Shown: piece after piece, positions 1 to 7,957 of the stretch | Layout of the letters: each line of letters opens with the position of its first letter | How positions within the stretch are numbered: position 1 is the stretch's first letter | Assembly (NCBI GenBank): GCA_946479855.1 | Contig: CAMLHL010000059.1 | Coordinates: 1-17,499 of the forward strand | Direction: 5' to 3' | Origin: an uncultured Pseudomonadota bacterium | GTDB lineage: Bacteria; Pseudomonadota; Gammaproteobacteria; Burkholderiales; Rhodocyclaceae | Length of the DNA: 17,499 nucleotides | Notes under the pieces: generated by a model | What the model saw: the letters and a program-made list of their open reading frames with translations, nothing else | Database searches by the model: none | What the model was told of the DNA's origin: nothing | Position numbers and translations under genes: made by a program

Positions 1-1114
1 TGGCGGTTTCGGCGACCGAGGTCTGGCGGACCATGGCCATCGGGTATTCGACCGGGTCTTCGAGGGTCATGATGTGGATGCCCTCGCTGTTGATGTGGTT
101 CAACACCGAGTAGAGCGTTGTCGTCTTGCCACTGCCGGTCGGGCCGGTGACCAGGATGATGCCTTCCGGCCGCGCGATCATCAGTTTCAACTGGTGCAGG
201 TGTTCTTCGGCGAGGCCGAGGCCCTCCAGCGGGACGATGCCCTTTTGCCGGTCGAGGATGCGCAGGACGATGTTTTCGCCGTGGATGGTCGGCTGGCTGG
301 CGACGCGGAAGTCGATCGGCCGGCCAGAGACGGTCAGGCCGATGCGGCCGTCCTGCGGGGCGCGCATTTCGGCGATGTTCATGCCGGCCAGCACCTTGAT
401 GCGCACGGTCATCGCCGGCCAGTAGGATTTGTGCAGGGCGCGGATCTGGCGCAGCATGCCGTCGATGCGGTAACGGATGCGCAGGAAGTTGGCTTCCGGC
501 TCGAAGTGGATGTCCGAGGCCTCGCGCTTGACGGCGTCGGTCAGGATCGAGTCGATCAGGCGGACGACCGGCTGGCTGTATTCGTCGTTGGTGGTCGCCA
601 GGCTCTGCCAGTCGATTTCGCCGGTTTCGATCTCGTGCAGGATGCCGTCGATCGACAGTTCGTGGCCGTAATACTGGTCGATGGCGTGGTCGATTTCCGA
701 TTCGCCGGCGAGCAGCGTTTCGATCTCGGTGCCTTCTTCCAGCTGGGCGCGCACGCGGTCGAGACCGACGATGTCGTTGATGTCCGAAATGGCCAGCGCC
801 AGTCGCCGGTTCGGGCGATCGTAGTCGAGCGGCAGCAGGTGGTGGCGCTTGGCCAGCTCGCGCGGCACCAGCTTCAGCGCTTGCGGGTCGATCACCGCGT
901 GCGACAGGTCGATGCTCTGCTTGCCGAGATTTTCCGACAGCGCCTGACGCAGCGTGGCTTCGGTGACGAAGCCGAGCGACACCAGCAATTTGCCAATCGG
1001 CTGGTTCTGCTTCATCTGCTCGAGCAGCGCGATGCGCAACTGGTCTTCCGAGAGAATGCCTTCGGAGATCAGGATCTGCCCGAGCGGGCGGTGCTGGAGG
1101 GCGACGGTGCTCAT
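1..1114 (-). CDS. mshE: MshE/GspE/PilB-family assembly ATPase, partial (3' end outside window)
   Basis: Cytoplasmic hexameric motor ATPase of the type IV pilus/type II secretion superfamily, expected to drive pilin polymerisation. The 371 visible residues start at an ATG 5 bp after the upstream TPR gene. Residues 9-62 form a tandem MshEN motif: LGQIL at 11-15, G19, L26, L30, Q33, then IGKLL at 40-44, G48, L55, L59 and N62 where the consensus has Q. An Asp-box-like segment (SDIHFEPE) lies at 200-207 and Walker A (GPTGSGKT) at 324-331. The window edge removes the Walker B and zinc-binding regions, roughly the last third of a family protein of about 560 residues. The neighbours (secretin, TPR protein and MshM-type ATPase) favour an MSHA-like pilus over PilB or GspE. 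The family is certain; the subtype is an inference from context and the N-terminal domain. Confidence 0.88.
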   Translation of the reverse strand, partial: MSTVALQHRPLGQILISEGILSEDQLRIALLEQMKQNQPIGKLLVSLGFVTEATLRQALSENLGKQSIDLSHAVIDPQALKLVPRELAKRHHLLPLDYDRPNRRLALAISDINDIVGLDRVRAQLEEGTEIETLLAGESEIDHAIDQYYGHELSIDGILHEIETGEIDWQSLATTNDEYSQPVVRLIDSILTDAVKREASDIHFEPEANFLRIRYRIDGMLRQIRALHKSYWPAMTVRIKVLAGMNIAEMRAPQDGRIGLTVSGRPIDFRVASQPTIHGENIVLRILDRQKGIVPLEGLGLAEEHLHQLKLMIARPEGIILVTGPTGSGKTTTLYSVLNHINSEGIHIMTLEDPVEYPMAMVRQTSVAETA

Positions 1115-1119
1115 GGCGG

Positions 1120-2355
1120 TCAGCGCGATTCCGGATCGAGTTCGCCCAGTCGCTTCGCGACCTTGTCGCGGTCGAAGGCGGCCGGGCGTTTGGCTGCCGC
1201 TTCGAGGGCCAGCCGGTAATGCTGGGCGGCGAGGCGGGGCTGGCGCAGGTGATCGAGACTGACCGCCAGATTGAACAGGTAGTCGGGATTATCGCCGTCG
1301 GCGGCGAGGGCGTTGAAATAGACCTGCTGCGCCTCCGCCCAGCGGCTCTGGCGGGAATACAGGTTGCCCAGCGCGAAGTTGAGCTGGGGGGATTCGGGCT
1401 GGCTGGAGAGCAAGGTTTTCAGGCGGCTTTCGGCGGTCTGGGGATCGGCCTCCGCCGCTGCGCCGCTCAGCGCCGCGGCCTGGACCGCCGGATCGCTCGG
1501 GTTGGCGATCAACGCTCGCTGGCGCCAGCCTTCGGCGTCGGCCGTGCGGCCCTGACGCTGGGCGATGGCGGCGAGAGCGAGCAGGGCATCGGTATTGTTC
1601 GGGTCGCGCTGCAGCACTTGTTCGAATTCGCGGCGCGCCAGTTCCGTCTCGCCGCGCTCCAGTACGGCGTGGCCGCGGACGAGATTGGCGTCCAGTTCCG
1701 GGCGGGTGCGGGTGAGATGAATCGGCGCTGTGGCTGGCCTGTCGCTATCGGCCGTCGCTCCGCGGTAGGGGGGGGCTTCCCGGCGTTGGGCAAACAGTGA
1801 TGGGTCACCGGAGGGGGGAGCGGCTCCCACGGTCGACGGCCCGGTAGGGGCAAAAACCGCAGGTGGGGTAAGCGGTGCCGGAGGTGGCGGTGCCGGAAGA
1901 TGGGCGGCGGGTGGCGACGAAGACGCCGGGGAGAGTGCCGTCAGCGTGCTCCGGTTGAGGGCGTTCATCTGGTACCAGACGTAACCGCCGATGGTGATGC
2001 CGGCCATGCCGAGTGTGCCCAATGCCACCCAGAGCGGCAGTCGTGAGGGCGGCGCGCTATTCAGCTTGGCGGCAAAGGCGTTGCGCACCGCCGCGCGTTG
2101 CTCCGGTGGCGCGGCGGTCGAGGGCCGGCTCGGCGCTGCGGCCGGCCGCGCCGAACTGGCCAGTTCGGCGTCGACGGCATCGAGGTGGGTGGCGAGGTCG
2201 GGCAGGGGATTGGCTGCGCCCTTCGCCGGCTCGCCGGCCAGCGGTTCGAGGCTCAGCAGATCGCCGGCCGCCACCTCGGGAGCGCCTGAGTGGGTGCGAG
2301 CGGCTTCCTGCTTGCTCGTTTCCGCCCGCTTCAGGGCATCCATCAACAAGCTCAT
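1120..2355 (-). CDS. mshN: MshN-like single-pass membrane protein with TPR repeats
   Basis: A 411-residue protein beginning MSLLMDALKRAE, a start seen in accessory proteins of MSHA and type II-like systems. An Ala/Pro-rich cytoplasmic stretch (about 20-105) is followed by one transmembrane segment (about 107-127), a proline-rich linker (about 142-215) and a C-terminal half of TPR-type helical pairs at about 220-251, 254-287, 322-353 and 355-388. This predicts an inner-membrane protein with a periplasmic TPR domain acting as a scaffold between motor and secretin. It starts 9 bp after the secretin stop and ends 5 bp before the motor ATPase, so it is part of the same transcript. The mshN name rests on position and architecture, because TPR proteins diverge quickly. 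It could equally be called a tetratricopeptide repeat protein of a pilus locus. Confidence 0.75.
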   Translation of the reverse strand: MSLLMDALKRAETSKQEAARTHSGAPEVAAGDLLSLEPLAGEPAKGAANPLPDLATHLDAVDAELASSARPAAAPSRPSTAAPPEQRAAVRNAFAAKLNSAPPSRLPLWVALGTLGMAGITIGGYVWYQMNALNRSTLTALSPASSSPPAAHLPAPPPPAPLTPPAVFAPTGPSTVGAAPPSGDPSLFAQRREAPPYRGATADSDRPATAPIHLTRTRPELDANLVRGHAVLERGETELARREFEQVLQRDPNNTDALLALAAIAQRQGRTADAEGWRQRALIANPSDPAVQAAALSGAAAEADPQTAESRLKTLLSSQPESPQLNFALGNLYSRQSRWAEAQQVYFNALAADGDNPDYLFNLAVSLDHLRQPRLAAQHYRLALEAAAKRPAAFDRDKVAKRLGELDPESR

Positions 2356-2364
2356 GCGCGTTCC

Positions 2365-4152
2365 TCAGCGAACGGGGGTGACGTTGAAGGGCTGGGCTTC
2401 ATTCGGCTGGCGGAAGAAGTTCTCGCCGGGCAGGAAGCCGCGCATGGCGGCAAAATCGCCGTCGAGGCTGGCGTCCTTGACGACGACCGGGCGGAGGAAA
2501 ATGACCAGTTCCGTTTTTTGCGCTGCGTTGTTGCGGTTGTTGACCAGTTCGCCGGCCAGCGGAATCTGGCTGAGCAGCGGTACGCGCTGGGTCTGGTAGT
2601 CCACCTTGTCTTCCATCAGGCCGCCGAGAATGGCGATATTGCCGCTGGCGACGCGCATGACCGATTCGATCTCGCGGGTCCGGATGACGGGAACGAGGTT
2701 GCTGATGTCGTTTTTCTTGAGGTCTGGGTTGGGGTCCTGCACTTCGCGGGCAACGCTGGTAATTGTCGGACGGACATTCAGGGTCACCGCGTCACCGTCG
2801 CTGATCTGCGGCGTCACACTGACGACGAGGCCGACCGAAACGGATTGCGGCGTAGTCGTGTAGACCGTGTTCGTGCCGACATTGGCGGTTGTCGTCGTAT
2901 CGGCCTTGACGCTGAAATAGACATAATTTTCGACCACCTTCAGCAACGCCGTCTGGTTGTTCAGGACCGAGAGGCGGGGGCTGGAGAGGACCTTGGTCGT
3001 GCCGAAGGTGTCGAGCAGGGTGATCAGCGCATCCGGATTGCCACCTTTGGTATAGGTCAGGTTGGCAGCATTCTTGGACAGTGCGTTGCCAACAAAGCTC
3101 ACCGTGCCGCCACTGGCCAGTTGAGTCCAGTTAATCCCCTGCTGATAGCCATCCTTCAACGTTACCTCGACGATGGTCGCTTCGATCAGCACCTGGCGTC
3201 GCGCCGAGTTGACCACCCGGTCGAGGAACTCCTGAATCCGTTCATGCTGGCGCTGGGTGGCGCGAACCGTGATGACGCCGCTTTCGGCATTCATGATGAC
3301 CGATGCGGCCTCGCGGAAGGTGCTGCGGCGAACGATCGAGTTGCCGGCCACCTGGCTGGCGGAATTTGGGGAAGGGTTGGCTTGCAGGGCGTTGGCGACG
3401 GCCTGCACGGCCCGCTGGCCAACTCCCTGCGGCAGGGCAGCGGCGCCAGTCGCGGTTTGGGCGCTGGTCTGCTCGACGACGGTTTCGCTCGATCCTTCGG
3501 GCAGAATTTTGTCGGTTTCGCGCAGCAGATCCTTGATGTTCTTTTCCAGCGACTCCCAGAACTGGTTATGCGAGGTGTTGTCGATCCGGGTGTTGGAAAT
3601 GTTGCCGGCGGCGCCGCCGGCCACGCTGCCTGCCGCGCCGCCGCTTGGCGTGCCGGTGGCAATCTGGGTATTGGTCGAGACGGTGCCGGTGACATTACGT
3701 GCCATGTTGACGTAGTCGACCTTGTAGTGCTTGAGGAAGGGCGAATCCGGCATGACGGCGAGGTTCGGTCCGTCCAGTTCGAAGCGCATGTCGACCTGCT
3801 TGGCGATGCGGGTCAGCAATTGTGGCAGGGTCTGGTCAATGGCATTCAGGGTAACATTGCCGGTGATGCCGGGGTGGATGTCCACATTGACCTTGGCATC
3901 ACGGGCCAGCGCAAACAGCAGGTCGCGAACTGGAACGTTGTTGACGACGACGCTGTAGGTTTCGGCCTTGCGGGCGGCCTGGGGCTTGGGGAGTGCCAGG
4001 GTTTGCTGGACCGGGGCCGGGATGTCGCCGGCAGTGGCCGGTGTCGAATTTTCCGCGTTCAGGTGGCCCTTCAATGGCTCGCGTGGAGTTGGGGCGGCAC
4101 AAGCGGCCAGCAACAAAGAAGCGACAGTCGCAGTTATGAAACCGATTTTCAT
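2365..4152 (-). CDS. mshL: MSHA-type lipoprotein secretin (MshL/PulD family)
   Basis: Outer-membrane secretin of 595 residues, forming the multimeric pore through which the pilus leaves. The chosen ATG gives a clean lipoprotein signal: MKIGFITATVASLLLAAC, with lipobox LAAC at 15-18 and Cys18 as the lipidated residue. The frame stays open upstream into the preceding gene but only overlaps it. A short secretin N-domain (STN-like) lies at about 66-135. A low-complexity Gly/Ala/Ser/Asn-rich insert spans about 158-265. The secretin core follows, with VLSSPRLSVLNNQTA at 388-402 and VPLLSQIPLAGELV at 524-537 near the C-terminus, then the final strand ELVIFLRPVVV. The RBS is weak (AAGG about 9 nt upstream). 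The gene lies 104 bp downstream of mshM, the largest gap in the cluster. Secretin identity is firm; the MshL rather than PilQ/GspD assignment comes from the short N-domain and neighbours. Confidence 0.9.
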   Translation of the reverse strand: MKIGFITATVASLLLAACAAPTPREPLKGHLNAENSTPATAGDIPAPVQQTLALPKPQAARKAETYSVVVNNVPVRDLLFALARDAKVNVDIHPGITGNVTLNAIDQTLPQLLTRIAKQVDMRFELDGPNLAVMPDSPFLKHYKVDYVNMARNVTGTVSTNTQIATGTPSGGAAGSVAGGAAGNISNTRIDNTSHNQFWESLEKNIKDLLRETDKILPEGSSETVVEQTSAQTATGAAALPQGVGQRAVQAVANALQANPSPNSASQVAGNSIVRRSTFREAASVIMNAESGVITVRATQRQHERIQEFLDRVVNSARRQVLIEATIVEVTLKDGYQQGINWTQLASGGTVSFVGNALSKNAANLTYTKGGNPDALITLLDTFGTTKVLSSPRLSVLNNQTALLKVVENYVYFSVKADTTTTANVGTNTVYTTTPQSVSVGLVVSVTPQISDGDAVTLNVRPTITSVAREVQDPNPDLKKNDISNLVPVIRTREIESVMRVASGNIAILGGLMEDKVDYQTQRVPLLSQIPLAGELVNNRNNAAQKTELVIFLRPVVVKDASLDGDFAAMRGFLPGENFFRQPNEAQPFNVTPVR

Positions 4153-4256
4153 CCGGTTTGGCCTTGTTTGAGCGGTGTTTTGGCGGTTATCAGAGGATCG
4201 ATATGATGCTAGCACGTTAATCGGCAGCTCGGCGCGCTTGGCCCCGGCGCGGATGA
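4153..4256 (-). other. Intergenic leader of the secretin gene
   Basis: A 104-bp gap between the mshM stop and the mshL start, in a cluster where other gaps are at most 9 bp. It is more AT-rich near its middle (around 4190-4220) and includes a GCTAGC palindrome. I find no -35/-10 pair with good spacing, no sigma-54 -24/-12 motif and no hairpin followed by a T-run. It may hold a weak internal promoter, but the sequence does not show it. Confidence 0.3.
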
Positions 4257-5621
4257 TCAGTGCAACTTGCTGACTTGTCGGGGAAATGGCTGGGCTGCCT
4301 TGATCGATTCCGGCAGGGCCAGCATGGCGGCGGCGGCTTCTTCCCGGGTCTCGTAATCGCCGAAAATCACGCCGACCCGATCGCTGCCGGAAAGGCTGGA
4401 ACGATAGGCACGCAGTTGTGCGGGGTCCAGTGCTTCGATCGCCCGGGCCAGAAAACCCTCGATCCGACCGGTTTGCATCGCATCGGCGGCCAGTAGCTGG
4501 ATGAAATAATGGTTGCGTGGTGCGCTGGCGATCCATTCCTCGTACTGGGCAAGGTGTTGGCGGGTCAGGGGGCCGAAGCGGATTTCTTTGTGCGGAGCCG
4601 TCTCCCCCGCTGCCGGCTGAGGCGGCAGGCGCTTGCCCGCCAGCGCTGGCGGCGGCTTGGGTGGAGGAACGGCAGCACTGCCCAGCGGAGTATTGGGCGC
4701 CGGGCGCGGGCCCAGGTTGACGGCAAGCCCGATGATCAGGGCGGCCATGACGGCCCCGCCGATACCCCATCCCAGCGATTGCAGGTTGAAGGGGGTTTTG
4801 GGTTGCAGCGGCGAGAAACGGGCGTCCTGGGCGGCAATCCTGATTTCGCCGCAGTCGATCTTGTGGCGGCCACTGGCATAGGCGGCGAGCAGCGCCTTGT
4901 CGGCGAGAATATTGATGCGGCGCGACAGCCCTTCGGAAATCCTGGTCACCATTTCGATGGCGTCGTCGGTAAAGGGATTCGGGCCGTGATAGCCGGCGGC
5001 ACGCAGACGGAATTCCAGGTAAGCGGCGACGTCGTCCTTCTTGAGCGGAGTCAGGTTGAAGTGCTGGGTGATCCGTTCGCGCAGTTGGCGCATGTCGGTG
5101 GCGGCCAGGCGCTCATCCAGTTCCGGTTGGGCAAAGAGGGCAATCTGCAGCAGCTTGGCAGCTTTCGATTCCAGGTTCGAGAGCAGCCGGATTTCTTCCA
5201 GCGACTCGGCGGGCATGGCGTGCGCCTCGTCGATCAGCAGGACCACGCGTTTGCCCTGGGCGTAACGTTCGATCAGCGCATCCTGCAGGGCGCGGGTCAG
5301 CGAGTGGGTAGCCTTGCCATCGGTTGGAACGCCGAGTTCGTCCGCGATGGCGCCGACGATTTCCTGCCGGGAGAGGGATGGGTTGGCCAGATAGAGGGTT
5401 TCAACATTGTCCGGCAGGCGTTCGAGCAGCATTCGGCAGAGCATGGTCTTGCCGCTGCCAACTTCGCCCGTGACTTTGACTATGCCTTCGTCCTGGGTGA
5501 TGGCATAGATCAGCGCATCCAGCGTCGGGCCGCGATTGGCCCCGGTAAAGAAAAAGTCGGTGTGCGGTGTGATCCGGAAGGGCGGTTCGCGCAGTCCAAA
5601 GTGTTGTAAGTACAGACTCAT
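4257..5621 (-). CDS. mshM: MshM/ExeA-type AAA ATPase with transmembrane segment and C-terminal SPOR-like domain
   Basis: A 454-residue ATPase of the ExeA/GspA/MshM family, which helps assemble secretins through peptidoglycan. The N-terminus [15 protein letters not shown] is typical of the family. Walker A (GEVGSGKT) lies at 52-59 and Walker B (VVLLIDEAH) at 126-134; an AAA lid follows to about 265. One transmembrane helix spans about 284-302, followed by a Pro/Ala-rich linker (310-345). Residues about 371-452 resemble a SPOR domain (HYFIQLLAAD at the start, VGVIFGDYETREEA near the end), which would bind denuded peptidoglycan. The predicted topology is an ATPase in the cytoplasm and SPOR in the periplasm, DamX-like in plan. 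The start codon overlaps the stop of the upstream response regulator as ATGA, so the two are translationally coupled. The family is firm; the SPOR assignment is from pattern recognition. Confidence 0.87.
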   Translation of the reverse strand: MSLYLQHFGLREPPFRITPHTDFFFTGANRGPTLDALIYAITQDEGIVKVTGEVGSGKTMLCRMLLERLPDNVETLYLANPSLSRQEIVGAIADELGVPTDGKATHSLTRALQDALIERYAQGKRVVLLIDEAHAMPAESLEEIRLLSNLESKAAKLLQIALFAQPELDERLAATDMRQLRERITQHFNLTPLKKDDVAAYLEFRLRAAGYHGPNPFTDDAIEMVTRISEGLSRRINILADKALLAAYASGRHKIDCGEIRIAAQDARFSPLQPKTPFNLQSLGWGIGGAVMAALIIGLAVNLGPRPAPNTPLGSAAVPPPKPPPALAGKRLPPQPAAGETAPHKEIRFGPLTRQHLAQYEEWIASAPRNHYFIQLLAADAMQTGRIEGFLARAIEALDPAQLRAYRSSLSGSDRVGVIFGDYETREEAAAAMLALPESIKAAQPFPRQVSKLH

Positions 5622-7039
5622 CGACGGTTCCAGCTTTCCATGCGGTTGTAGAGTGTCGTCCGGTTGAGGCCAAGGCGGCGTGCCGCCTGGCTCATGTTGC
5701 CGGCGCTCAGTTCGATGGCGGCTTCAATATAGCCGCGTTGCCACAGCTCAAGGGTCGAATCCAGATTGATACCGGGCGATTTTTCGAGGTGCTGGCGCGC
5801 CGCTGTTTTGACAGTTTCCAGGTCGCCGGTGACGAGAGGCGCGTCCGGCGGCGCGTCCGGCGGGATGTCCGGGTAGTCAAATTCGGCTCGCAATTGCTCG
5901 GCGCTAATGCTCTGCCCGGCATGGCGGGCGGTCAGACGAATGACGATGTTGCGCAGTTCGCGCACGTTGCCGGGAAAGCCATAGTCCAGCCATAGCGAGC
6001 GGGCAGCAGGGGCGAGCTGGAAAGGGCTGGCGCGCACCTGCTCGGCGTAGGTGCGGCGGAAGTGTTCGAGCAGCAGCAGGCGATCGTCGCCGGTTTCGCG
6101 CAATGGCGGAACGGTGACGGTAAATACTGAGAGTCGGTGAAAAAGATCTGCTCGGAAGCGCCCGGCCCGTATTTCCTGGCGCAGGTCGCGATTGGTGGCG
6201 GCGACGATGCGGGCGGTTGAAACCCGGGTCTGGGTCTCGCCCACCCGTTGGTATTCTCCGTTTTCCAGCACGCGCAGCAATTTGGGTTGCAGGTCGGGGG
6301 GGAGTTCGCCGATTTCGTCGAGGAACAGCGTTCCTCCATCGGCGTCTTCGAAATAACCTGTTTTGGTATTCGTTGCACCGGTAAAGGCGCCTTTGACGTA
6401 ACCGAACAGTGTAGGTTCGAGCAGGCTGGGGGAGATGGCCGCACAGTTCAAGGCCAGGAAGGGTTTGTCGCGGCGTTCGGTCAGGCGGTGCAGATAGTGA
6501 CTGGCGACGATGTCCTTGCCGCTGCCCGACTCGCCTTCGATCAGTACCGGAAAGGCAAGGTTGGCGTACTGTCCGAGCTGCAAGCGGAGGCGTTGTATCG
6601 GCAGGCTTTCGCCAATCAGCCCGTCGGCGGGCAGGGCAGCGGGAGGGGGGCTGAACTGCAGAGCCTGCCGGAAAAGTTCGCGCAGGCGGCCGGGATCGCA
6701 GGGTTTGCCGACAAACTCGACGGCGCCCAGAGTGCGGGCATGGCGGGCATTGTCTTCGTCGTTCTGGCCGGAGAGGACGAGGATTTTCATTTCCGGCGCC
6801 CGTGCCAGAAGGTCGCCGATCAGCGCAAACCCTTCATCAGGGCGATGCGGCAGTGGTGGCAGGCCGAGGTCGATCAGCGCCAGTTGCGGCGGCAAGCGGA
6901 GTTGACGCAGCAAAGCCAGGGCGTCGGCGCGCGAATGGCTGGTAAGAACGTCATACTCCTGCGCGAAGGCAAAAGCGAGCGATTCGCTGATCAGCGAATC
7001 GTCATCGACAATGAGCAGAAGCGGCTTGGCGGATGGCAA
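5618..7039 (-). CDS. Sigma-54-dependent response regulator (PrsR/NtrC type)
   Basis: A 473-residue transcription factor activating sigma-54 RNA polymerase. The receiver domain (7-128) has the acidic pocket VDDD at 11-14, phospho-acceptor Asp57 in LIDLGLP, and Lys112. The AAA+ domain (about 140-375) has Walker A GESGSGKD at 169-176, the sigma-54-contacting loop GAFTGA at 217-222 and [11 protein letters not shown] at 235-245. A Fis-type helix-turn-helix lies at about 448-467. The receiver has a short [10 protein letters not shown] insertion after the phosphorylation site, reminiscent of the PrsR group found with exosortase/PEP-CTERM loci. No ATG or GTG is available before VDDD; the TTG at 7039 is preceded by AAGGA 11 nt upstream and a TATAAT box. 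The stop overlaps the mshM start (ATGA). No histidine kinase lies in the window. It likely controls pilus genes; which promoters it binds is unknown. Confidence 0.87.
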   Translation of the reverse strand: MPSAKPLLLIVDDDSLISESLAFAFAQEYDVLTSHSRADALALLRQLRLPPQLALIDLGLPPLPHRPDEGFALIGDLLARAPEMKILVLSGQNDEDNARHARTLGAVEFVGKPCDPGRLRELFRQALQFSPPPAALPADGLIGESLPIQRLRLQLGQYANLAFPVLIEGESGSGKDIVASHYLHRLTERRDKPFLALNCAAISPSLLEPTLFGYVKGAFTGATNTKTGYFEDADGGTLFLDEIGELPPDLQPKLLRVLENGEYQRVGETQTRVSTARIVAATNRDLRQEIRAGRFRADLFHRLSVFTVTVPPLRETGDDRLLLLEHFRRTYAEQVRASPFQLAPAARSLWLDYGFPGNVRELRNIVIRLTARHAGQSISAEQLRAEFDYPDIPPDAPPDAPLVTGDLETVKTAARQHLEKSPGINLDSTLELWQRGYIEAAIELSAGNMSQAARRLGLNRTTLYNRMESWNRR

Positions 7040-7069
7040 GTGCGCGGCATTCCTTGTGAAATTTGTTCG

Positions 7070-7075
7070 ATTATA
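7070..7075 (-). promoter_or_regulatory. -10 box of the response-regulator gene
   Basis: Read on the minus strand this is a perfect TATAAT, 30 nt upstream of the TTG start at 7039. The hexamer 17 bp further upstream (CCGTCG) does not match a sigma-70 -35 box, so the promoter would be weak or activator-dependent. An AAGGAA Shine-Dalgarno sequence follows at 7050-7055. Confidence 0.5.
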
Positions 7076-7108
7076 GCCTTGTCGTTTCCCGGCGACGGCG
7101 GGCGATTC

Positions 7109-7117
7109 TGATAAAAT
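7109..7117 (+). promoter_or_regulatory. Extended -10 promoter of the mla operon
   Basis: TGATAAAAT matches the extended -10 form TGnTAnnnT and lies 27 nt upstream of the TTG start of mlaF. The -35 position (CCGGCG, 7089-7094) is poor, which is usual for extended -10 promoters. AGGAA at 7132-7136 serves as the ribosome binding site. Confidence 0.5.
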
Positions 7118-7144
7118 CGGCCGACTTTTTTCAGGAAATGCGCT

Positions 7145-7957
7145 TTGTCCGACGACATCCTTGTCGATATCGAGGACCTCCAGTTTGGTTATGACGACAG
7201 GCCTGTGCTGCAGGGGATCAACATGAAGATTCCGCGCGGCAAGGTGGTCGCCATCATGGGAGGATCCGGTTGTGGAAAAACCACGCTGCTGCGTTGCATC
7301 GGTGGCCAGTTGCGGCCGACCGGCGGTCGCGTCCGCCTGGAAAAGCACCAGGTGTGCGGGATGTCGCAGACCGAGCTATATGCCTTGCGGCGGCGGATGG
7401 GCATGCTGTTCCAGTTTGGCGCCTTGTTTACCGACATGACGGTTTTCGAGAACGTCGCCTTTCCGATGCGCGAGCACACTGATCTGTCGGAAGAAATGAT
7501 CCGCGATCTGGTGCTTATGAAGCTGGAAGCGGTGGGGCTGCGCGGTGCGCACAAATTGATGCCGGGGGAATTGTCCGGCGGCATGGCCCGGCGGGTCGCG
7601 CTGGCGCGGGCGCTGGCGCTTGACCCGATGCTGGTGATGTACGACGAGCCATTTACCGGTCTTGATCCGATCGCCCTGGGGGTCATCGGCCAGATGATCC
7701 GCAAGTTGAACGATGCCCTGGGGGCGACCTCGATCATGGTCACCCACGATATCCACGAGTCGCTGCTCATTGTCGATTACATCTATTTCATGAACGGCGG
7801 CCGGGTCGTTGCCCAAGGGACGCCGGACGAAATTCGCGCCTCGAAGGATCCGTTCGTCCATCAGTTTGTTTATGCCGAGGTCGAGGGGCCGGTGCACTTC
7901 GACTATCCGGCACCGTCGGTACGCCAGGAGTTCCTGAGCGGGGTGGCGCATGGCTAG
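7145..7957 (+). CDS. mlaF: MlaF, ATP-binding subunit of the phospholipid ABC transporter
   Basis: Cytoplasmic ATPase of the MlaFEDB inner-membrane complex, which moves phospholipids between the inner membrane and MlaC to keep the outer membrane asymmetric. The 270 residues contain Walker A GGSGCGKT at 39-46, the Q-loop at about Q90, signature LSGGM at 143-147, Walker B LVMYDEP at 163-169 and the switch His201. The start is TTG, 8 nt after AGGAA; the nearby ATG at 7138 is out of frame. It is the first gene of the operon and overlaps mlaE by 8 bp. The direct neighbours MlaE, MlaD and MlaB settle the assignment. Confidence 0.95.
   Translation: MSDDILVDIEDLQFGYDDRPVLQGINMKIPRGKVVAIMGGSGCGKTTLLRCIGGQLRPTGGRVRLEKHQVCGMSQTELYALRRRMGMLFQFGALFTDMTVFENVAFPMREHTDLSEEMIRDLVLMKLEAVGLRGAHKLMPGELSGGMARRVALARALALDPMLVMYDEPFTGLDPIALGVIGQMIRKLNDALGATSIMVTHDIHESLLIVDYIYFMNGGRVVAQGTPDEIRASKDPFVHQFVYAEVEGPVHFDYPAPSVRQEFLSGVAHG

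Noticed and set aside
2290..4206. Long plus-strand open frame (638 codons) opposite the secretin gene
   Set aside because: It lies antisense to a clear secretin, has no domain I recognise, and such frames are common on the opposite strand of GC-rich genes.
4153..4770. Extension of the secretin frame upstream into mshM
   Set aside because: The added residues are basic and disordered-looking and would bury the lipoprotein signal; the ATG at 4152 gives a proper lipobox.
5839..5862. Perfect 12-bp tandem duplication in the response-regulator gene
   Set aside because: It encodes a repeated PDAP linker before the helix-turn-helix; in frame and confined to a flexible linker, so of little significance.
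1..7039. Exosortase/PEP-CTERM exopolysaccharide locus, suggested by the PrsR-like regulator and the ATPase
   Set aside because: There is no exosortase, glycosyltransferase or chain-length gene; secretin, TPR protein and motor ATPase point to a pilus or type II-like machine.
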